Shown here: piece after piece, positions 1-15,000 of the stretch
Layout of the letters: each line of letters begins with the position of its first letter
Numbering within the stretch: position 1 is the stretch's first letter
Assembly (NCBI RefSeq): GCF_902459465.1
Contig: NC_047080.1
Span: 10,948,866 to 11,012,865 of the forward strand
Source of the DNA: Asterias rubens
Taxonomy: Eukaryota > Echinodermata > Asteroidea > Forcipulatida > Asteriidae
Direction of reading: 5' to 3'
DNA length: 64,000 bases
Position numbers and translations under genes: made by a program
Notes under the pieces: model-generated
Database searches by the model: none
What the model was told of the DNA's origin: nothing
The model's input: the letters and a program-made list of their open reading frames with translations, nothing else

Positions 1-3000
1 CCAGGACACCTGTCTGTATTGAAGCAGGTAGTCCAGAGCAGACGTCATTCTATTGCACAGTTTCTTTTCCTCCGTGGCTGCACTGTTGGCTTTCATGCAC
101 CTGGCACGGACAGCGGCGATCTTCTTATCTTTAGTGCTGCGGCGTACATGATGGCCGCGCCAAACAGCCTATGAAGGGGGAAAGCAAGAAATAATTGTTA
201 TTCATTAAGTTTTTGAATGTATCAAGAGCTTTCTCATAGGAAAATTTAATTCCATCCGAATAATCCACATGATGGTTCAGGGATGAGATTGTATGAAACT
301 GATTTTTGTTTTACTGGATAAGTTTCCTCTTGATGCGAGGACAAAGCCCACTGAATTTACAGAATGTGTTCATTTTAGAGGTTACAAACGCTCTACATCA
401 ATTCAAATTGAAATGTGAAGTTTTTTGATGTAGATTTTCGTCAGTTTTGCCTCTTCCAAAAATATCTGAAGGCAATTTTGAATTTTGAATTTGATGAACT
501 ACTTCATCAAATTTGGAATTTGGAGCCACGTGGTGAATTGACAAATTTCCTTACTTGGAGACAACTCTAGAAGAAATCTCATGAGAAAACTAGAGGAAAT
601 TGAACTCTCCGTACCTGTATTATTAGAGCAGCAGCTTTCATCTTCTTGATGTACTGCCTGGCAAGCCATACTCTAGCCTGAGTCTGGACTCGTACTGCCG
701 CAGCGTTCCTGTAAGCCTGGTGCTGTCGAACACGGCGCTGCAGCGAAATCACTCCACGTCTGAGCTTTAGGAACTGAAGACGTTGCAGTTTGGCTCGCAT
801 CCACATCTATCAAAGTAAATAAAGTCAAGTTGTATAATTTAATAAAGACCGAACTGCCCGAGTCTGTTTTATGCACAGATAGTATTTGTAGCGTGTCGTG
901 GTTCAGCAGTCAAGCAGACTGGACTCAAGCTCTTGTGTTTCCGATCAGCAGAATGTGGGTTCAAGTCCTTGCCTTAAGCAAGACATTTAACCATTATTGC
1001 TCCATTCTTTGGTTTGACATCACTAACTCCACACCCCAGCTGATATATTCAAAATGGCGTATGCACTACACATCCCCCCCCCCCAAATGAAAAAATAAAA
1101 ACAACAGCAACAAAATGTGTCAAAATCTAACAAGTTATTTAATTTATTTATTTTTTCTCCAGAAGACGATCAGAGCATACTGATCGAAACGTTGAGTTGA
1201 AACCAACGGTTCTTTTCAGAGCCCCCCAACTCATTAGAGATGGTCATTACATGGTGTTACCGTAAACCTTTCCATATTGAATTGATGTTATAATTACCTG
1301 TATTGTAAAAATGGAATTCATTTTCTCTTTAGCGGCTTGTCTCATCTTGTACATCCGATAGACTCGCTGGAGGCGGATTGCTGACAGATGATAAACGACA
1401 ACAGAGGAGAACTTCTCAAGCTGGCCTTGTCGGATTTGTCTCTTGGCCTACAAAGTAGAAAAAGGGTTGTAAGAGAAGTAATACTATTAATGTGCCCCTT
1501 TTTTAGTTGGAAAAAAAAAGACTTTGCAATCCCCATACTTGGTTTTTAATGTTTTCTTCCTTAGAGCCGTGTACAAATTGTGCCTGCAGGAAACCCAGGG
1601 TCTGCGGCTTTTTTGTAAATTTGATGTCACAAGATACATGGTCTATACATTTGATTGGACAGGGTGAAAATAAAACATGTTTATTTCTAACTTAACTAAA
1701 AAAATTCTCACCTCAATATTTCTTCGCATTACAAATCCTCTGTAGTGGCTTTGGATACACACTGCAGCTTGCCAGTTCCTCCTCCTCACGGTGCACTCTC
1801 GCCGTGTGATCATCCCCCTTGCGTGAGCTTGCAGCAAGAGGGCACTGTTTCTCACCATCTGGTATTGTCTTTCCTGAATGTAACCCCTGTAGGCTGACTG
1901 TATCCTCACCGCTGCTCGGATCCTCCTTGCAATCTCCCTGGCTTGGTTACCGCGTGCGAATGACTGTATCACGATGACAGCTTCACGTATAGCGAGGTAC
2001 TCCATTCGCTGAGAATGCATCAATCTCAATGCGCGATATCTCATCTGGACAACTTCAGTGGCCTGCATCATGGAGAGGTAGTCTTGCCTCACCTGTCGAC
2101 CCTTGAAGTGAGCTCTAATTTTGTCAGCAGCATTCTGAAGCGCGACGTACTTGCGCCGCTGGATTACCATCTTGTATTGGGATTGGATTTTGACAGCAGC
2201 TCTCAACCTAGTCGTGAGTCTGCGGGCGCACTGACCACGATACTGGGCCTGAATTATGATGGCTGCTTGACGGAGCGTTTCAAAATCCTGACGCTGTTGC
2301 CTGCCGACAGCAGCAGCCCTGAAGTACTTCTGAAGAGTTTTAGTTGCCCGGGTGATTTTCTTGTACTCCTTGATGGCACAGTAACCTTTGTAAGCTGCTT
2401 GAAGTGTGACGACAGCCTGCTGAATTTTATGAAAGGACTTCCTTGCCACAAAACCCCTGAAAGCAGACTGAATTCTAACAGCAGATGACTGTTGCTTGAT
2501 ATACCATTCGCGGACTGCCTGGCCTTCTCTGGCTGCCCTGTACCTCTCTTGAAGAACTACAGCAGCATGCTTCAACTGAAGGTACCTCTCCCTTTCACAC
2601 TTTCCTCTTACGTGCGCTTGAACTGACACCGTCGCCTTCTTCAGTAACTGGAACTCACTCCTCTTGGTGAATCCGCGGAAATACTTTTGGATGGTTCTAG
2701 CGGCACGAATCTGCTTGGCAAGCTGTCTGGAGACTCTACCACGCCGATAGGCTTGGATTGTGATGACTGCTCCACGCATGATGTGGTAGTTCCGAGTGGC
2801 TTCCAGCTGAAGTAGATGTGCTCTGTGTCGCCTCTGCACCGCAACCGTTGCTTGTCTGGTTACTTGGTATGCAACTCTCTGTCTCATTCCCCTGTAGAAT
2901 GCCTGGATAGTTGTCGCCGCCGTCTTCATAGCAATGAAACACTGCCTTGTAGTATAGGCTCTATACAGGGCTTGGATTGTTACTGCAGCTTGGCGCTGTG

Positions 3001-6000
3001 CTTGGTACTCTCGGCAGGCATTCTTCATCAGAAGCCGAGCTCTGTATCGTGTCTGGAGGATGATTGCAGCCTTCTTCATGGCGACGAAAGCACTTCTCTG
3101 TCTGTATGCTCTGCAAGCAGCTTGTATTGTAGTTACTGCCTGTTTCATCTCGTTATACCTACATCTGACGGTGAAACCTTTAAACGCAGCCTGAATTGTT
3201 ATAGCTGCGCCACGTTTGATGGAGTAAGCTCTCATGGCTTGACGTCTCAAAATGTTAGCTCTGTACCTCTCCTGAACAACCACTGTAGACCTCTTCAATA
3301 GCTTATAAGCTTCGCGTTGTTGCTTGCACCTGTATGCAGCCTGGACTCTGATTGCCGCTTGCTTCAGGGTAGCATAGTTTCGTCTTTGTACACAACCTCT
3401 ATAAGTAGCCTGAATTTTAACCACACACTGTCTAGTCAGCAAGAAGTCCCTTCTTGTTGATTTGGTTACAAGGTGACCACGATAGAATTGCTGAATTACC
3501 ACGGTCGACTTGATCACTTGGAGATACTGTTTGCGAGCCATGTACATTCGACACAGTGACTGGATAAGAACAGTTGCTTCCTTGAGCTTGGCGTACTCCT
3601 GAGTCGCCACATGCATTCTGTACACAGATTGGATGAGCCGTGCAGACCGATGTTCTCTCACAATTCGGCGGGCGACAGTTCCCCTGTAGACAGACTGCAA
3701 GACAATAGCAGCCATCTTCAAGGAAGTATACTTGAGGTGTTGAGCAGTAGCCAGTCTTGTGGCTCTCCAGTACTTCTGTATTACGCAGGCAGCCCCTTTA
3801 GTTTTTAAGAACCGAACATGGGTATAATGTGACTTGTAGTTGCACTGGATTCGAGTGGCAGCAGCGTGTAGTTTCTGGATTTGCCGGCGGACAAGGAAAC
3901 CCTTCACGCATGCTTGGACTGTGATGCAAGCACACCGGTAGACATGATATTCTGTTTGAGACTTCTGTGCAAGTCTTGTTGCCCTGTACCTTCTCTGGAT
4001 TGTAATTGAAGCCATGTAGAGCTCAATGTACTTGTTGTGGGTTTGGAGCATACGCACAAGCGACTGAATCTTGATTGCTGCTTGCCTCTGGTTTTGGTAT
4101 AGCTGCTTCATGACGTGCATTCTGTAGTATGACTGAATAATCCTAGCAGAGCGATGCTCTAATGCCACACGCCGCCCAACTCTACCTCGGAAGGCTGACT
4201 GTAAGACTACGGCAGCTTCCTTCAAATTGATGAAGTCTTGATGAACTTGTTGATAATGTTTAGTAGCCCTCCAATGACTCTGAAGAATAACTGCAGCATC
4301 TCTTAGCTTGTTGTACTTCAGGCTAGCAGAAAAGGCTCGGTAAGTCTTCTGGATTTGAGTGGCAGCTTTGTGTAATTTGCTCATCTCTTGGCGTACTAAG
4401 AACCCACGTACCCAAGCCTGCACAGTGATGCAAGCACCACGGTAGATCTGATACTTGAGACACTCAGCCTGTGCCTGCTTCTGGGCTCGATACCTGATCT
4501 GAAAGGTAGCAGCAGCCTGTCTCAGCTTTGTGTAGTTGCTGTGAGCCTGATGCATACGTACTAGAGACTGAATCTTGATTGCTGCTTGCCTCTGGTTTTG
4601 GTATAGGTGCTTCATAACGTGCATTCTGTAGTATGACTGAATAATCCTTGCAGAGCGATGCTCCATAGCCACTTGACGCCCAACTTTACCTCGGAAAGCA
4701 GACTGGAAGACTACGGCAGCTTCCTTCAAATTGATGTAGTCTTGATGAACTTGTTGAGACAGTTTGATAGCCCTCCAATGACTCTGAAGAATTACTGCAG
4801 CGTCTCTTATCTTGTTGTACTTAAGGCTAGCAGAGAAGGCTCGGTAAGTCTTCTGGATTTGAGTGGCAGCTTTGTGTAATTTGCTCATCTCTTGGCGTAC
4901 TAAGAACCCACGTACCCAAGCCTGCACAGTGATGCAAGCACCACGGTAGATCTGATACTTGAGACACTCAGCCTGTGCCTGCTTCTTGGCTCGATACCTG
5001 ATCTGAAAGGTAGCAGCAGCCTGTCTCAGCTTTGTGTAGTTGCTGTGAGCCTGATGCATACGTACTAGAGACTGAATCTCGATTGCTGCTTGTCTCTGGT
5101 TTTGGTATAGCTGCTTCATAACGTGCATTCTGTAGTATGACTGAATAATCCTTGCAGAGCGATGCTCTAATGCCACACGTCGCCCAACTCTACCTCGGAA
5201 AGCAGACTGTAAGACCACGGTAGCTTCCTTCAGATTGATGAAGTCTTGATGAACTTGTTGAGACAGTTTGGTAGCCCTCCAATGACTCTGAAGAATAACT
5301 GCAGCATGTCTTAGTTTGTTGTACTTCAGGCTAGCAGAAAAGGCTCGGTAAGTCTTCTGGATTTGAGTGGCAGCTTTGTGTAACTTGGTCATCTCTTGGC
5401 GTACAAGGAAACCACGTACCCAAGCCTGCATTGTGATGCAAGCACCACGGTAGATCTGATACCTGAGACACTCAGCCTGTGCCTGCCTCTGGGCACGATA
5501 CCTGATCTGGATTATCACAGCAGCTTGTTTGAGGTTGGTGAAGTTGCTTCGCACTTGGTACATGCGTACAGCAGACTGGATTTTGATGGCAGCCTGCTTT
5601 TGGTTCAAGAAGCTACGTCTTGCCACCAAACCACGATATGCTGACTGGATGATGACAGCAGAGCTTTTCAGGCTCACATACTCCTTGACTGTGTGTTTTC
5701 CCAAAAGATAAGCCCTGGTATACTTCTGTAGACAGAGAGTTGCCTCTCGCAACGTGTTGTAACTGTGTCTGTCCCTGTATGCCTTGTATGATGTCTGAAT
5801 CTGGACGGCAGCCCTGTGCTTTGCGGCCATCTGCCTCCGCACCGAAAAACCTCTGAACAGAGCTTGAAGAGTGATGATGCCATTTCGTTGGTGATGGTAC
5901 TCTTTCATCTGACGATCTCCACTCTGCTTAGCTCTGAATCTTCTCTGCATAACCAACGCAGCTCCTTGGATAGTCAAATACCGCTTCCTCAAGATGTACA

Positions 6001-9000
6001 TGCGAATGTAAGACTGAATCCCAATACAAGATTGTCTCAGTTGAGTGTATCTCCGTCTGGCGAATGCTGCACGACAATGAGACTGTATTAACACAATGGT
6101 CGATCTGAACTTCAAAAACTCATTACGAGTAGCCTTTCCAACCAGATAAGCCCTTGTGTGTCTCTGTAGACTAAGAGTAGCTGCTCTGATGGCCAAGTAG
6201 TGTTTCTGTTCTCTGTGCATCTTCCAGACTGACTGGATGCTCACTGCGGCCTGAACCTGCTGAGCAAGTTGTCTACGAACGAGAACTCCCCTCCTCCATG
6301 CCTGGACTGTGATGATGGCTCCTCTCTTAATGTTGTACTCCCTCAGCTGCCGACTGCCTTTCTGTCTGGCACGGTACTGCTGCTGCAAGACCAATACGGT
6401 ACTTCTCAGGGTCTTGTAGGACTTCTGTTCCCTGTGCATCTTCCAGACTGACTGGATGCTCACTGCGGCCTGAACCTGCTGAGCAAGTTTTCTACGGACT
6501 AGAACTCCCCTCCTCCATGCCTGGACTGTGATGATGGCTCCTCTCTTAATGTTGTACTCCCTCAGCTGCCGACTGCCTTTCTGTCTGGCACGGTACTGCT
6601 GCTGCAAGACCAATACGGAACTTCTCAGGGTCTTGTAGGACTTCTGTTCCCTGTGCATCTTCCAGACTGACTGGATGCTCACTGCGGCCTGAACCTGCTG
6701 AGCAAGTTGTCTACGGACTAGAACTCCCCTCCTCCATGCCTGGAGTGTGATGATGGCTCCTCTCTTAATGTTGTACTCCCTCAGCTGTCGACTGCCTTTC
6801 TGTCTGGCACGGAAATGCTGCTGCAAGACCAAGACAGAACTTCTAAGAGCCTTGTAAGTTTTCTTTGCGGTATATCCACGATAACAAGCCTGAATGACAG
6901 TGCAGGCTCTTTTCTGATGTAGAAAAACTCTGCGATGGATGAAGCATCGTACAAGGGCCTGTGCTTTTACAACACTTTGAAGGTATCCAGCTCGGCGTCT
7001 GGCAATCAAACCTCTGTAATATGACTGAAGGGTAATGGCGGCTTCTCGAAGCTTCAAGAATTCTTCTCGGATGGCTCTAGAGTACACAATGGACCTCCAG
7101 TATCTTTGGATTTCAAGGGTAGCAGCCTGAATCTGAAGATACCTTTTACGCGCTAGGTGTGCTCGGAATTGAGTCTGGATTACTATGGCGGAAGAACGTT
7201 TCTCCAAGTACAGACGTCTGCAGGAGAAACCTCTAAAGGCGGACTGAAGAGTGACGCAAGCATCACGCTGATGGATGAACTCCATACGCTGTTTATGGCC
7301 AGCACGGTTGGCTCTGAACTGCAGCTGCACTGCGACAGCAGCTTGGCGCAATTGGATAAAGTTGCATCTCTCCCTGTGGCATCTGACTGCAGCTTGCACA
7401 GTAATCACGGCCTGTCGCTTCTGAAGGTAGAGTCTGCGAGCAATGAAGCAGCGCACAGCAGATTGAATGACGATAGCTTTCAAGGTTTTCTGATAGAGCC
7501 TTCTAGCCAAGAAACCTCGAACATACGACTGCAAAGACAAGAAAATAAAAGTTTTGAGTTAGAGTTGTCTACATCTGGTGACATTGTCATCCTATCAAGC
7601 GACTCATAACATTTTAATCTGGTGACCTAGGAAAAATTTACTAGATAAGGATTTGAACTTGAACAAAATTTGGAGAAAAGTGAGACCACTAATTAGGGGT
7701 GGATAACTCAGTTGGTCGATTGCCAGTACATTTATCCGGAGGTTGCAAGGGAGAAGCAATGGTTTTTAAGAAGAGAATTACTGTAAATCAAAGTGCAACG
7801 AACATTATGATGAAAGTAAAACCTGACGAACCTGTAATGAGGTGGCAGCTTCATTTCTCTCCTGCTCCATCTTGGCTTGTCTCAGTCGCTGCACTTCTCG
7901 ACAGGCTAGCACCTGACGTCTAAACCCTTGCAGTGTGATGACTGCACTCAGTAAATGCTGGTGACGTCGTCTTGTAAGGAATGAGCGTGCTGCCTGTTGG
8001 ATTGTCACGGCTGCAGCATGTTGTGCCTTCAGATCAGGGTAAAAACTATAGTTTTAATTGTGGCATAAAAGCATGGGAAGATTGGAAGACTGACAAAATC
8101 CTCGCATTGAGTTTGAACACCTCAAATAAATCAAAGGTTTCCATGTCAATGTTAAGCTGCAAGACTGCAGATAACAAATGGAAAATAAGAATAAACAGAA
8201 CAGTTTTGTAGTGGCACCGTCAAAATCAATTGTAAATCGTAGTGGCTCAATCAAATTACTTTGAACAAATCTTTAAAAAATCTAAATATTTAGATTGCCT
8301 TAATAGAGAAGACCAACTTTACTAAATGCACACGATCGCTTTTATTTTGATAAAGTTTGTTGCAAGCTTTTGAATGAGTGATTCTTCATACCTGTTTATG
8401 TTTGCGTAACTGACGTAGTCTGTAGGCTCGATACACCATCTGTATAGTGCGAGCTGCTCTAGCCTCTGTGCGGAGATCCAAAAGTCTTGCGCATAAATAA
8501 GACACATAAGTGATGACAACCTGAGGTGATAAAAATATACAATTGATTACCAAATCACAGAAACAAGCATAATCGGTTCAAACACAAATGTCAGTCTGCA
8601 AATATTCAACCCCAAAAAATGAATAAATAAAATAAATAAAAAATCTGCAAGGGGGGTGTGCAAAGGATCTTGCAATGACATCTAGCAAGTGTCATCAGCA
8701 AACAGTGTTGTTTTTTCTATGATTATTGTTCAATTGTTTTGAGTAAAAAGTCTGCCACCTACTGTCCCAATGGCTATGGTGCCATTAGCAAATTTACAAT
8801 TTCCTTGTAAAAGCACCCTTACCATAGGTAAATTATTCTGCCCCCTTCAAGAGCAAAGTTCAAAAACTGAAATAACATTGTTTGAGGCTGAAATTTGAAT
8901 GAAGCTAATGAAACCTGGCTAGTACCTTTTCATCAGGGATGGTGTTGGACATCTCTGCAGATTTCACCACTCCGGGTACTCCGCCTAGTTCAGACACACG

Positions 9001-12000
9001 ATTGTAGAGCAGCTTGAAGTTTTCTCTCTCATTGCTTAGTAGCTGATCATGCTCTCCTGGCTTGCCAGTACCTGGGTAGAATTCAATGTTAAGTCAGATT
9101 TGAAACTAAAGCACAGTGTATACAACAAATAAGAAAAAGAAGGCAAACCATAAATGGGAAAAAACCATGACTTGAAATTTCTCACGCCATTCAGTGTGAA
9201 CTCAGCATTAAATCTTTAAAGGCAATGGCAAAAATTTCCAATGCGTCTGGCGTAAATACCGCTTGGCCGTGTAGAAAAAAATTCGAGCGCTTGATGTGAC
9301 CAGAAGCCAAGACCCAAATTGCGCGTAAAGATGGTGTCTGTCGGACTACAACCGGGACTCAAACCCATACTCTGCTGATCTGAAAAACCAGGGCTTGAAT
9401 TTGCTGCTCTTAACCACAAGGCAACATGGCAAAAAGTGACAGTCTATCTGTGACTTCACAGGTTCTAGATTCTTGTCCAACAAGAGTGTAAACTGCAGTG
9501 TTGTGTTGTAATGGGAATGAACAGGTAGGTCTGCGAACTTGAATGAATTCCACACTTGACTTACTGGGGCTGTAGACACTGGACCAAGTCCCATCAAAGC
9601 TATCGTCATTCTCACTGTCCAGTGCATCATCACGTCTCTGATACTGTGTCTGAGTGGTGTCCTGACGTATTAACTCTAGCGGCAGGAGTGATGGGTGGTA
9701 GTGGTGGACCAGGTAGCAAAGGGCCCGACCGTCTGAGAAGGCAACAGTGAAATTCTCAACCTGGCAAAACATAGAGATACCAAGTCAGAATTCTCCTTAT
9801 AATGGCAGCCCGCTAGCATAATGCAAATTAATTTAAAACATCTAAAGACCAGTCAAAATTCTCTCTCAGTGGTCTGGCTGGATGGTTCAGTTTTGAAAGA
9901 TCCTTTAAAATGCAAAGTCTAGACCAGTGAAAAAAACACTGGCAGACGAATGAAAAAACAAGCCAATATTGACCCACTGGCTAGGACAAAACTATGTAAA
10001 CAACAAAACATAATGTGCTCATAAAACGTTATTTATAAAAGTTAGCACGAGTAGATTTCACCTTCACTTTGATAAAATGTTTGGGTAAACATTACATTTC
10101 AACATTTCTTATATAAACAGAGTGCCCCTTACAAAAGGAAAAATGTCATGTCCATTCAGGAGCGAAGTTCACGACCTACTGATTTAAAGAAACAAAATCC
10201 TAAACAAAATATAAAAATCTTACAGATCACAGACCTGTAAGGGGCACTCCTATTGTTTAAACTTCTTACCTTGAGGTCGTAGAAAGAGCAGACCACCTGA
10301 CACCACTTGAGCAGTAGACTCAGCCGACCACTCTTGAAGTAGACATTGGGCTCGTTGGAGTCTCGTCTCCCATCCATCAGGGATGACCTCATCAGGGTGT
10401 TGGTCAAGGAGAGCCTTGAGAGGGCGCTAAGATGCTTCTGAAGACGTAGGTTCTTACGTAGGAAGGTGATCTCCTCTTTGAGCTGCTGTTCGTTTAGGAG
10501 GAGGCCAATCTGTCAGGAGATGACGATCATAGGTTAAGAACTTGAACAGATTGGAAAATATCTCAATAAAAAGTTTTGTAATGTTATAATTAGTATCAAA
10601 TCCTGGTGCTTATTATAAGAACGTCTGTCTTTATTTTGTCAAGTCCAGGTTTCATTTTGGTGACGAAATTTTCTAAAAGATTTAACTCAAGAATTTCCCA
10701 AAAGATCTGAAATAAGTACCGCTTAAAAGGTTGAAATTTAATGTACCTGATACTTGAAGATAACTCTCCATAACAGCTCTAGTGTCTTCTCTCGATGGCC
10801 GTCAACGATGACACGAGCATCCACACCACCTCCTAGAGATTTCATCAAAGAAAAAAAACACTGAATTTTTTTTCTGGCCTTATAAAAAGAAGAGGGGAAG
10901 GGAGGGGAAAAATACAAAAAGCTGGAATTCTAGCCATTGCCTTTACTTACCCTCTATGTTCATTGCTTTGAGTGTTATCTCCACATTGTGAATCTTCTGG
11001 AGGCGACTGATGGCTGGACAACGAAGCTGGGAGGATAGCGACCAGTTATGAATCAGCAACTCTACCACGCGCCTGAGGATGGTAAAATATAAAATCTGGT
11101 AAAGAATGTGGCCAAGACACTGGGAGAGTTGAAAAGGAATCCTTGGATATTGACAAGTGAAAACGCTGCAAAATTTGTGAAATTGCCATCTTACAATTTT
11201 AGCAATTCCAGCTGGCTGTGCGAGAAAAGGTTAGGTACAAGCACCAATGAAGTTGATAAACTAAAACAACCCTTTAGGCCAATAGGTTAGGTTTGCAGTG
11301 CACCACATGGAAATCTCTTCTGAGTTGTGGTGGTTCTGAGAGGAACAGGTGGTTGACAACTCAACATTTCAATCTGTATGCTCTGATTGTCTTCAAGAAA
11401 AACAACTCTAGAAAGATTCTAAATGACTTCATGCAGTCCTTAATGTTAAAAATGAAAACTTATTTCAATCACTCACGCGAGTCTGACTCCACATCTGAGA
11501 TCAGTGGCCAGTTTGGTAACGGAGAAGTCAAACTCGTCTAGCGCAGTCTGTTGGTGAGTGACGTTGTAACCCATGAAGCTGAGATGTCTGGTCAGGTCAC
11601 CCTCCCCTTTGAGGTACTCCCGGGAGAAGTGGAGCAGGATGTCACGGCTTGACTGTTGAGGCAAACATAAAATGTCTGAAACAATTATTGCATATTCTTA
11701 GATGTCATTTAAAACTCAGTTCATATTTTCTTAACATAAATGAGAGGAAATTTTTTTTATAACTGAGATATTTAATATATATATCAGGGTTTTCTACTTT
11801 TTAGTGGTGTGTCCAACATGAACAACTTATTTTCAAGTTTTACTCATTTTCTTGGCATGGCAGAAAAATGTTGTATCAAAGCTTCGTATAACTTATTTTC
11901 AAGTTTTACTCATTTTCTTGGCATGGCAGAAAATGTTGTGTATCAAAGTTTCATATCAAACAAGACTGTCAAGCATGAAAAAGAAATCATGCAATTTTTT

Positions 12001-15000
12001 TTTTTTTAAATCACTTCTTTCTCCATCGCTCTTTGAAACAACTTACCTTGAATTCTGAGTCTTTACAGAAGAGGCAAGGGTCGTGGTCTATCAGTCTTGT
12101 CAGCTTGGCCCGGTCCAAAAAGAAGACCAAGACCAGGAACTTCTTGAGGGTGAACTGAGATAAGGCTTCCTCGTAACCTTAAAAAAAAAACAGAGTAGAA
12201 GTCAAAATTAAAAATTTGATGCTACTTTTTGAGTTCCAATAGAATTACAGGAATGTCATAAACAGAGATTTTTACATTATAAAGAAAAGATTTTTTATTA
12301 TTCCACTTCAAAGAAAGGACATGCTTTTTTGGTTGGCAACTTGTCATCCCACTGAATTACTCTTCTTGAAGTCCATCAAGTGCCAGTGAGATTCTAATTC
12401 TAAGTTCGTTGCCCAATCAGTGACAACCACTCATTTCCCAGAGACCTAATAACCAGTCAATTCTGTAGATAAACTTTTAGAAGAAGCAGTATTAAGATAA
12501 ACCTATAGTACCAACCTGGTCCAAACAGATGAGGAACAGTAGGGTGGGCGAACTGGGCAGCTATGTCAGGGTTGCCAAGTAGACGGGTGATGATAAAACG
12601 AGAAAGGCCCACGACGTCCGTATTACTCTGTATTGGTAGAATCTCACCATAGACAGTCTCCAGGCCAACTCGTAGCCAGAGGGGATTGAACGATAAGAAC
12701 AGGTCTAGGAGCTTCTGTTTAATACCTGTGGTTTCAAAGAGATATTTTCAATGGACGTTGCAGTTTTATTAGTGCAATAGTGATTCAGGCCTTTCGTCTG
12801 ATATTCCAGTTTGTAGAGCGTTGGCATGTAAATCCGGAGGTCCCAGGTTCAAATCCTGCTGTCGTAATTTTTCATTTTTAAAACGAAAATTTACAATTTT
12901 CCCAGTTAGTTGCCGTTGTGGTGACAAATTGAGTCGCATCTGCTCAGATATTTGTCTATGTGATTTCATTGGTGTAAACCCCATCTAGATGTTACCTACT
13001 ATTAGGTCTTTGATGATCCTTTTCAAAAAAATCTTACCGTAGTCAGCGTGCAACTTCCGATCCATCCTGACCGACAGTCGCCCCTTCTCAATCTCTGCCT
13101 CCAGCTTCTGAAGGACGCGTACTATGGGCTCGCTCTGGAAGAGCATGCAGGCCCCACGGCGAAGTCGGTTCAGCTTACGTCTGGCCGTGTAGGCACGGAG
13201 GGATAAATCCTCCTTGGACGGGGCTGGTATAATGCTGGCTTTACTGGATGACGATTCTACGCACAGAGTGCCTGCATCAACTGGGTGAGAAGGGAACAAA
13301 ATGATACAAAAGTTTATAAGTTTTCAGTTCCCCAAAGGTGAGAGACAATGCTGACAGAAAGTTCTGAAACTTGAATCCACAGCCAAAAGCAGAAAATTAT
13401 ATTAAATTTTCTGTTGAGCAAAAATAAGAAGGATACCAGTCACCAATTAGCATGGTATTTTCCATGGGTTGAATTTGTTGTGCTTAGCTACTTTTTGAGA
13501 TTAAGCAGCACTGAGAAATTGGCCACAGGAAAAGTCTGGGTTTGGAAAAAAACGGTTTGAATACATAATTTAAAGTTGAGTATTTACTTTTAGTAGCCTT
13601 GCAGCTTGGATCCGTTGGGCAGTCATCAGGAGTCAGGACGTAGTTCAACCAACGAGTGAAGCCTCGCTCCTGCTTCTCCATCCAGCGCTCGTCATAAAAC
13701 ATGTTCTTGGCTGCGAATGGCATCGGGTGTCTCGGTATAGCTACAACAGAGTCAAACATTGCAACATGTTAGGGGTGTACAGATTGAAGAGAAATATTAA
13801 ACAGTGTAGAACACTCTAAAGCAATGATGTTTTTGAATCACATTTTAATGTTTTCTTTTGTTTCTTTTTTTCTTTTTTAGAATGTGTATTTTTCTTATAT
13901 TGTTCTCTTTACCAAAAAAAAGGAACCCAGTTTGAATAAAAATGTTGACACCTCAATCCTGATAAACTAACCTGTTCTATTTGAGTTCAGTAGATTCAGC
14001 TTTGCCATGGGTACACCTTTCATGGGACCTTTGGGCTTGTATTGACCTCCGACCTTCTTCTGAGCTTTGGAATTACCAGTCGCCGACGGCGCACCAGTCT
14101 TCTTGCTAGCAGCCGCTTTCCTCAGGGCCAGGGTTCTGTTCATGGGTCTCTCCCTTGGAGGCTGCTTCTTCACTTCTGCTTTCTTCACTTCTTGTGGCCG
14201 AAGTTTTTTGACCTGGCGCGGGGCCTCATCTGTTGGGTCCGAGAGACGCTTTCTACCTAGCAGGCGTGAGGTGACAATACTGGTGTGGACCTTGAAAGCG
14301 TCTTCATCCAGTTGGGTGGAGTTGTCTCCAATGAAAACTAAATCCTCTTTCATGATTGGTTTGTCAGTAGAGAGGGGTGGCTCTTCAATAGTGAGGGTTG
14401 TCACTTCAAGCTCTTCAAGAGGGAGGGTTGGCTCTGATGAGAGCTCTTCAACAGACAGGGGTGTCTCACCATTGAGAAGGAATGGCTCCTCAACATCTAC
14501 AACTTTGGGCTCAGATTGACAGCCATCGGCAAAAGAATCAAGACATTGCTCGCTTTGAATGTCAACAGAAAGAGATGGCTCCTCTTCTGGTTTCTCAACA
14601 GTCGGACCCACAGTGATGTTGTCATGGCGAGTGAAAACGCAGATATTTGGCTCGTTCAGACTGTCTTCAAACTCTTGTGAAGAGCTGCTGCTCCTAGGGC
14701 TATTGTCTGCATCCTCTCCCGCTGCTGTTGAAAAGAGCATCTTGCGCAAGCTGACCCGTTTTGATGACACCTCAGCGTCGGGGGCCTTGTTTTTAGTGAC
14801 AGTGGTCGTCGCCTCTATGGATAGACGTTTTGGGCCGATACTCAGATCTTCAAAGTCGGACATCATCAAGAATGAAGACTGGTCTTCAGGCTTTTCCTCG
14901 ACTGGCATTTTGAACAGTGCAGGCTTGGGCAAGGCAAAGGGTTTGGCCTGCAGCAGCGGAGACATGCCTCTGCACACTGACAGCGTCTGCCTCTTCACAT

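Noticed and set aside
1160-1230. Hammerhead-ribozyme-like words (CTGATCGAAACG) near a GATCAG/CTGATC stem
   Set aside because: The conserved CTGANGA core and correct three-stem arrangement are absent; probably the tail of a dispersed repeat.
2015-3301. Several plus-strand open frames of 65-160 codons
   Set aside because: Antisense shadows of the IQ mega-exon; their Cys/Ser-rich repeats follow the IQ codon pattern.
1712-7528. Regular short repeats resembling an array
   Set aside because: Not CRISPR: the periodicity is the IQ motif in one continuous coding frame, with no spacers or cas genes, in an animal genome.
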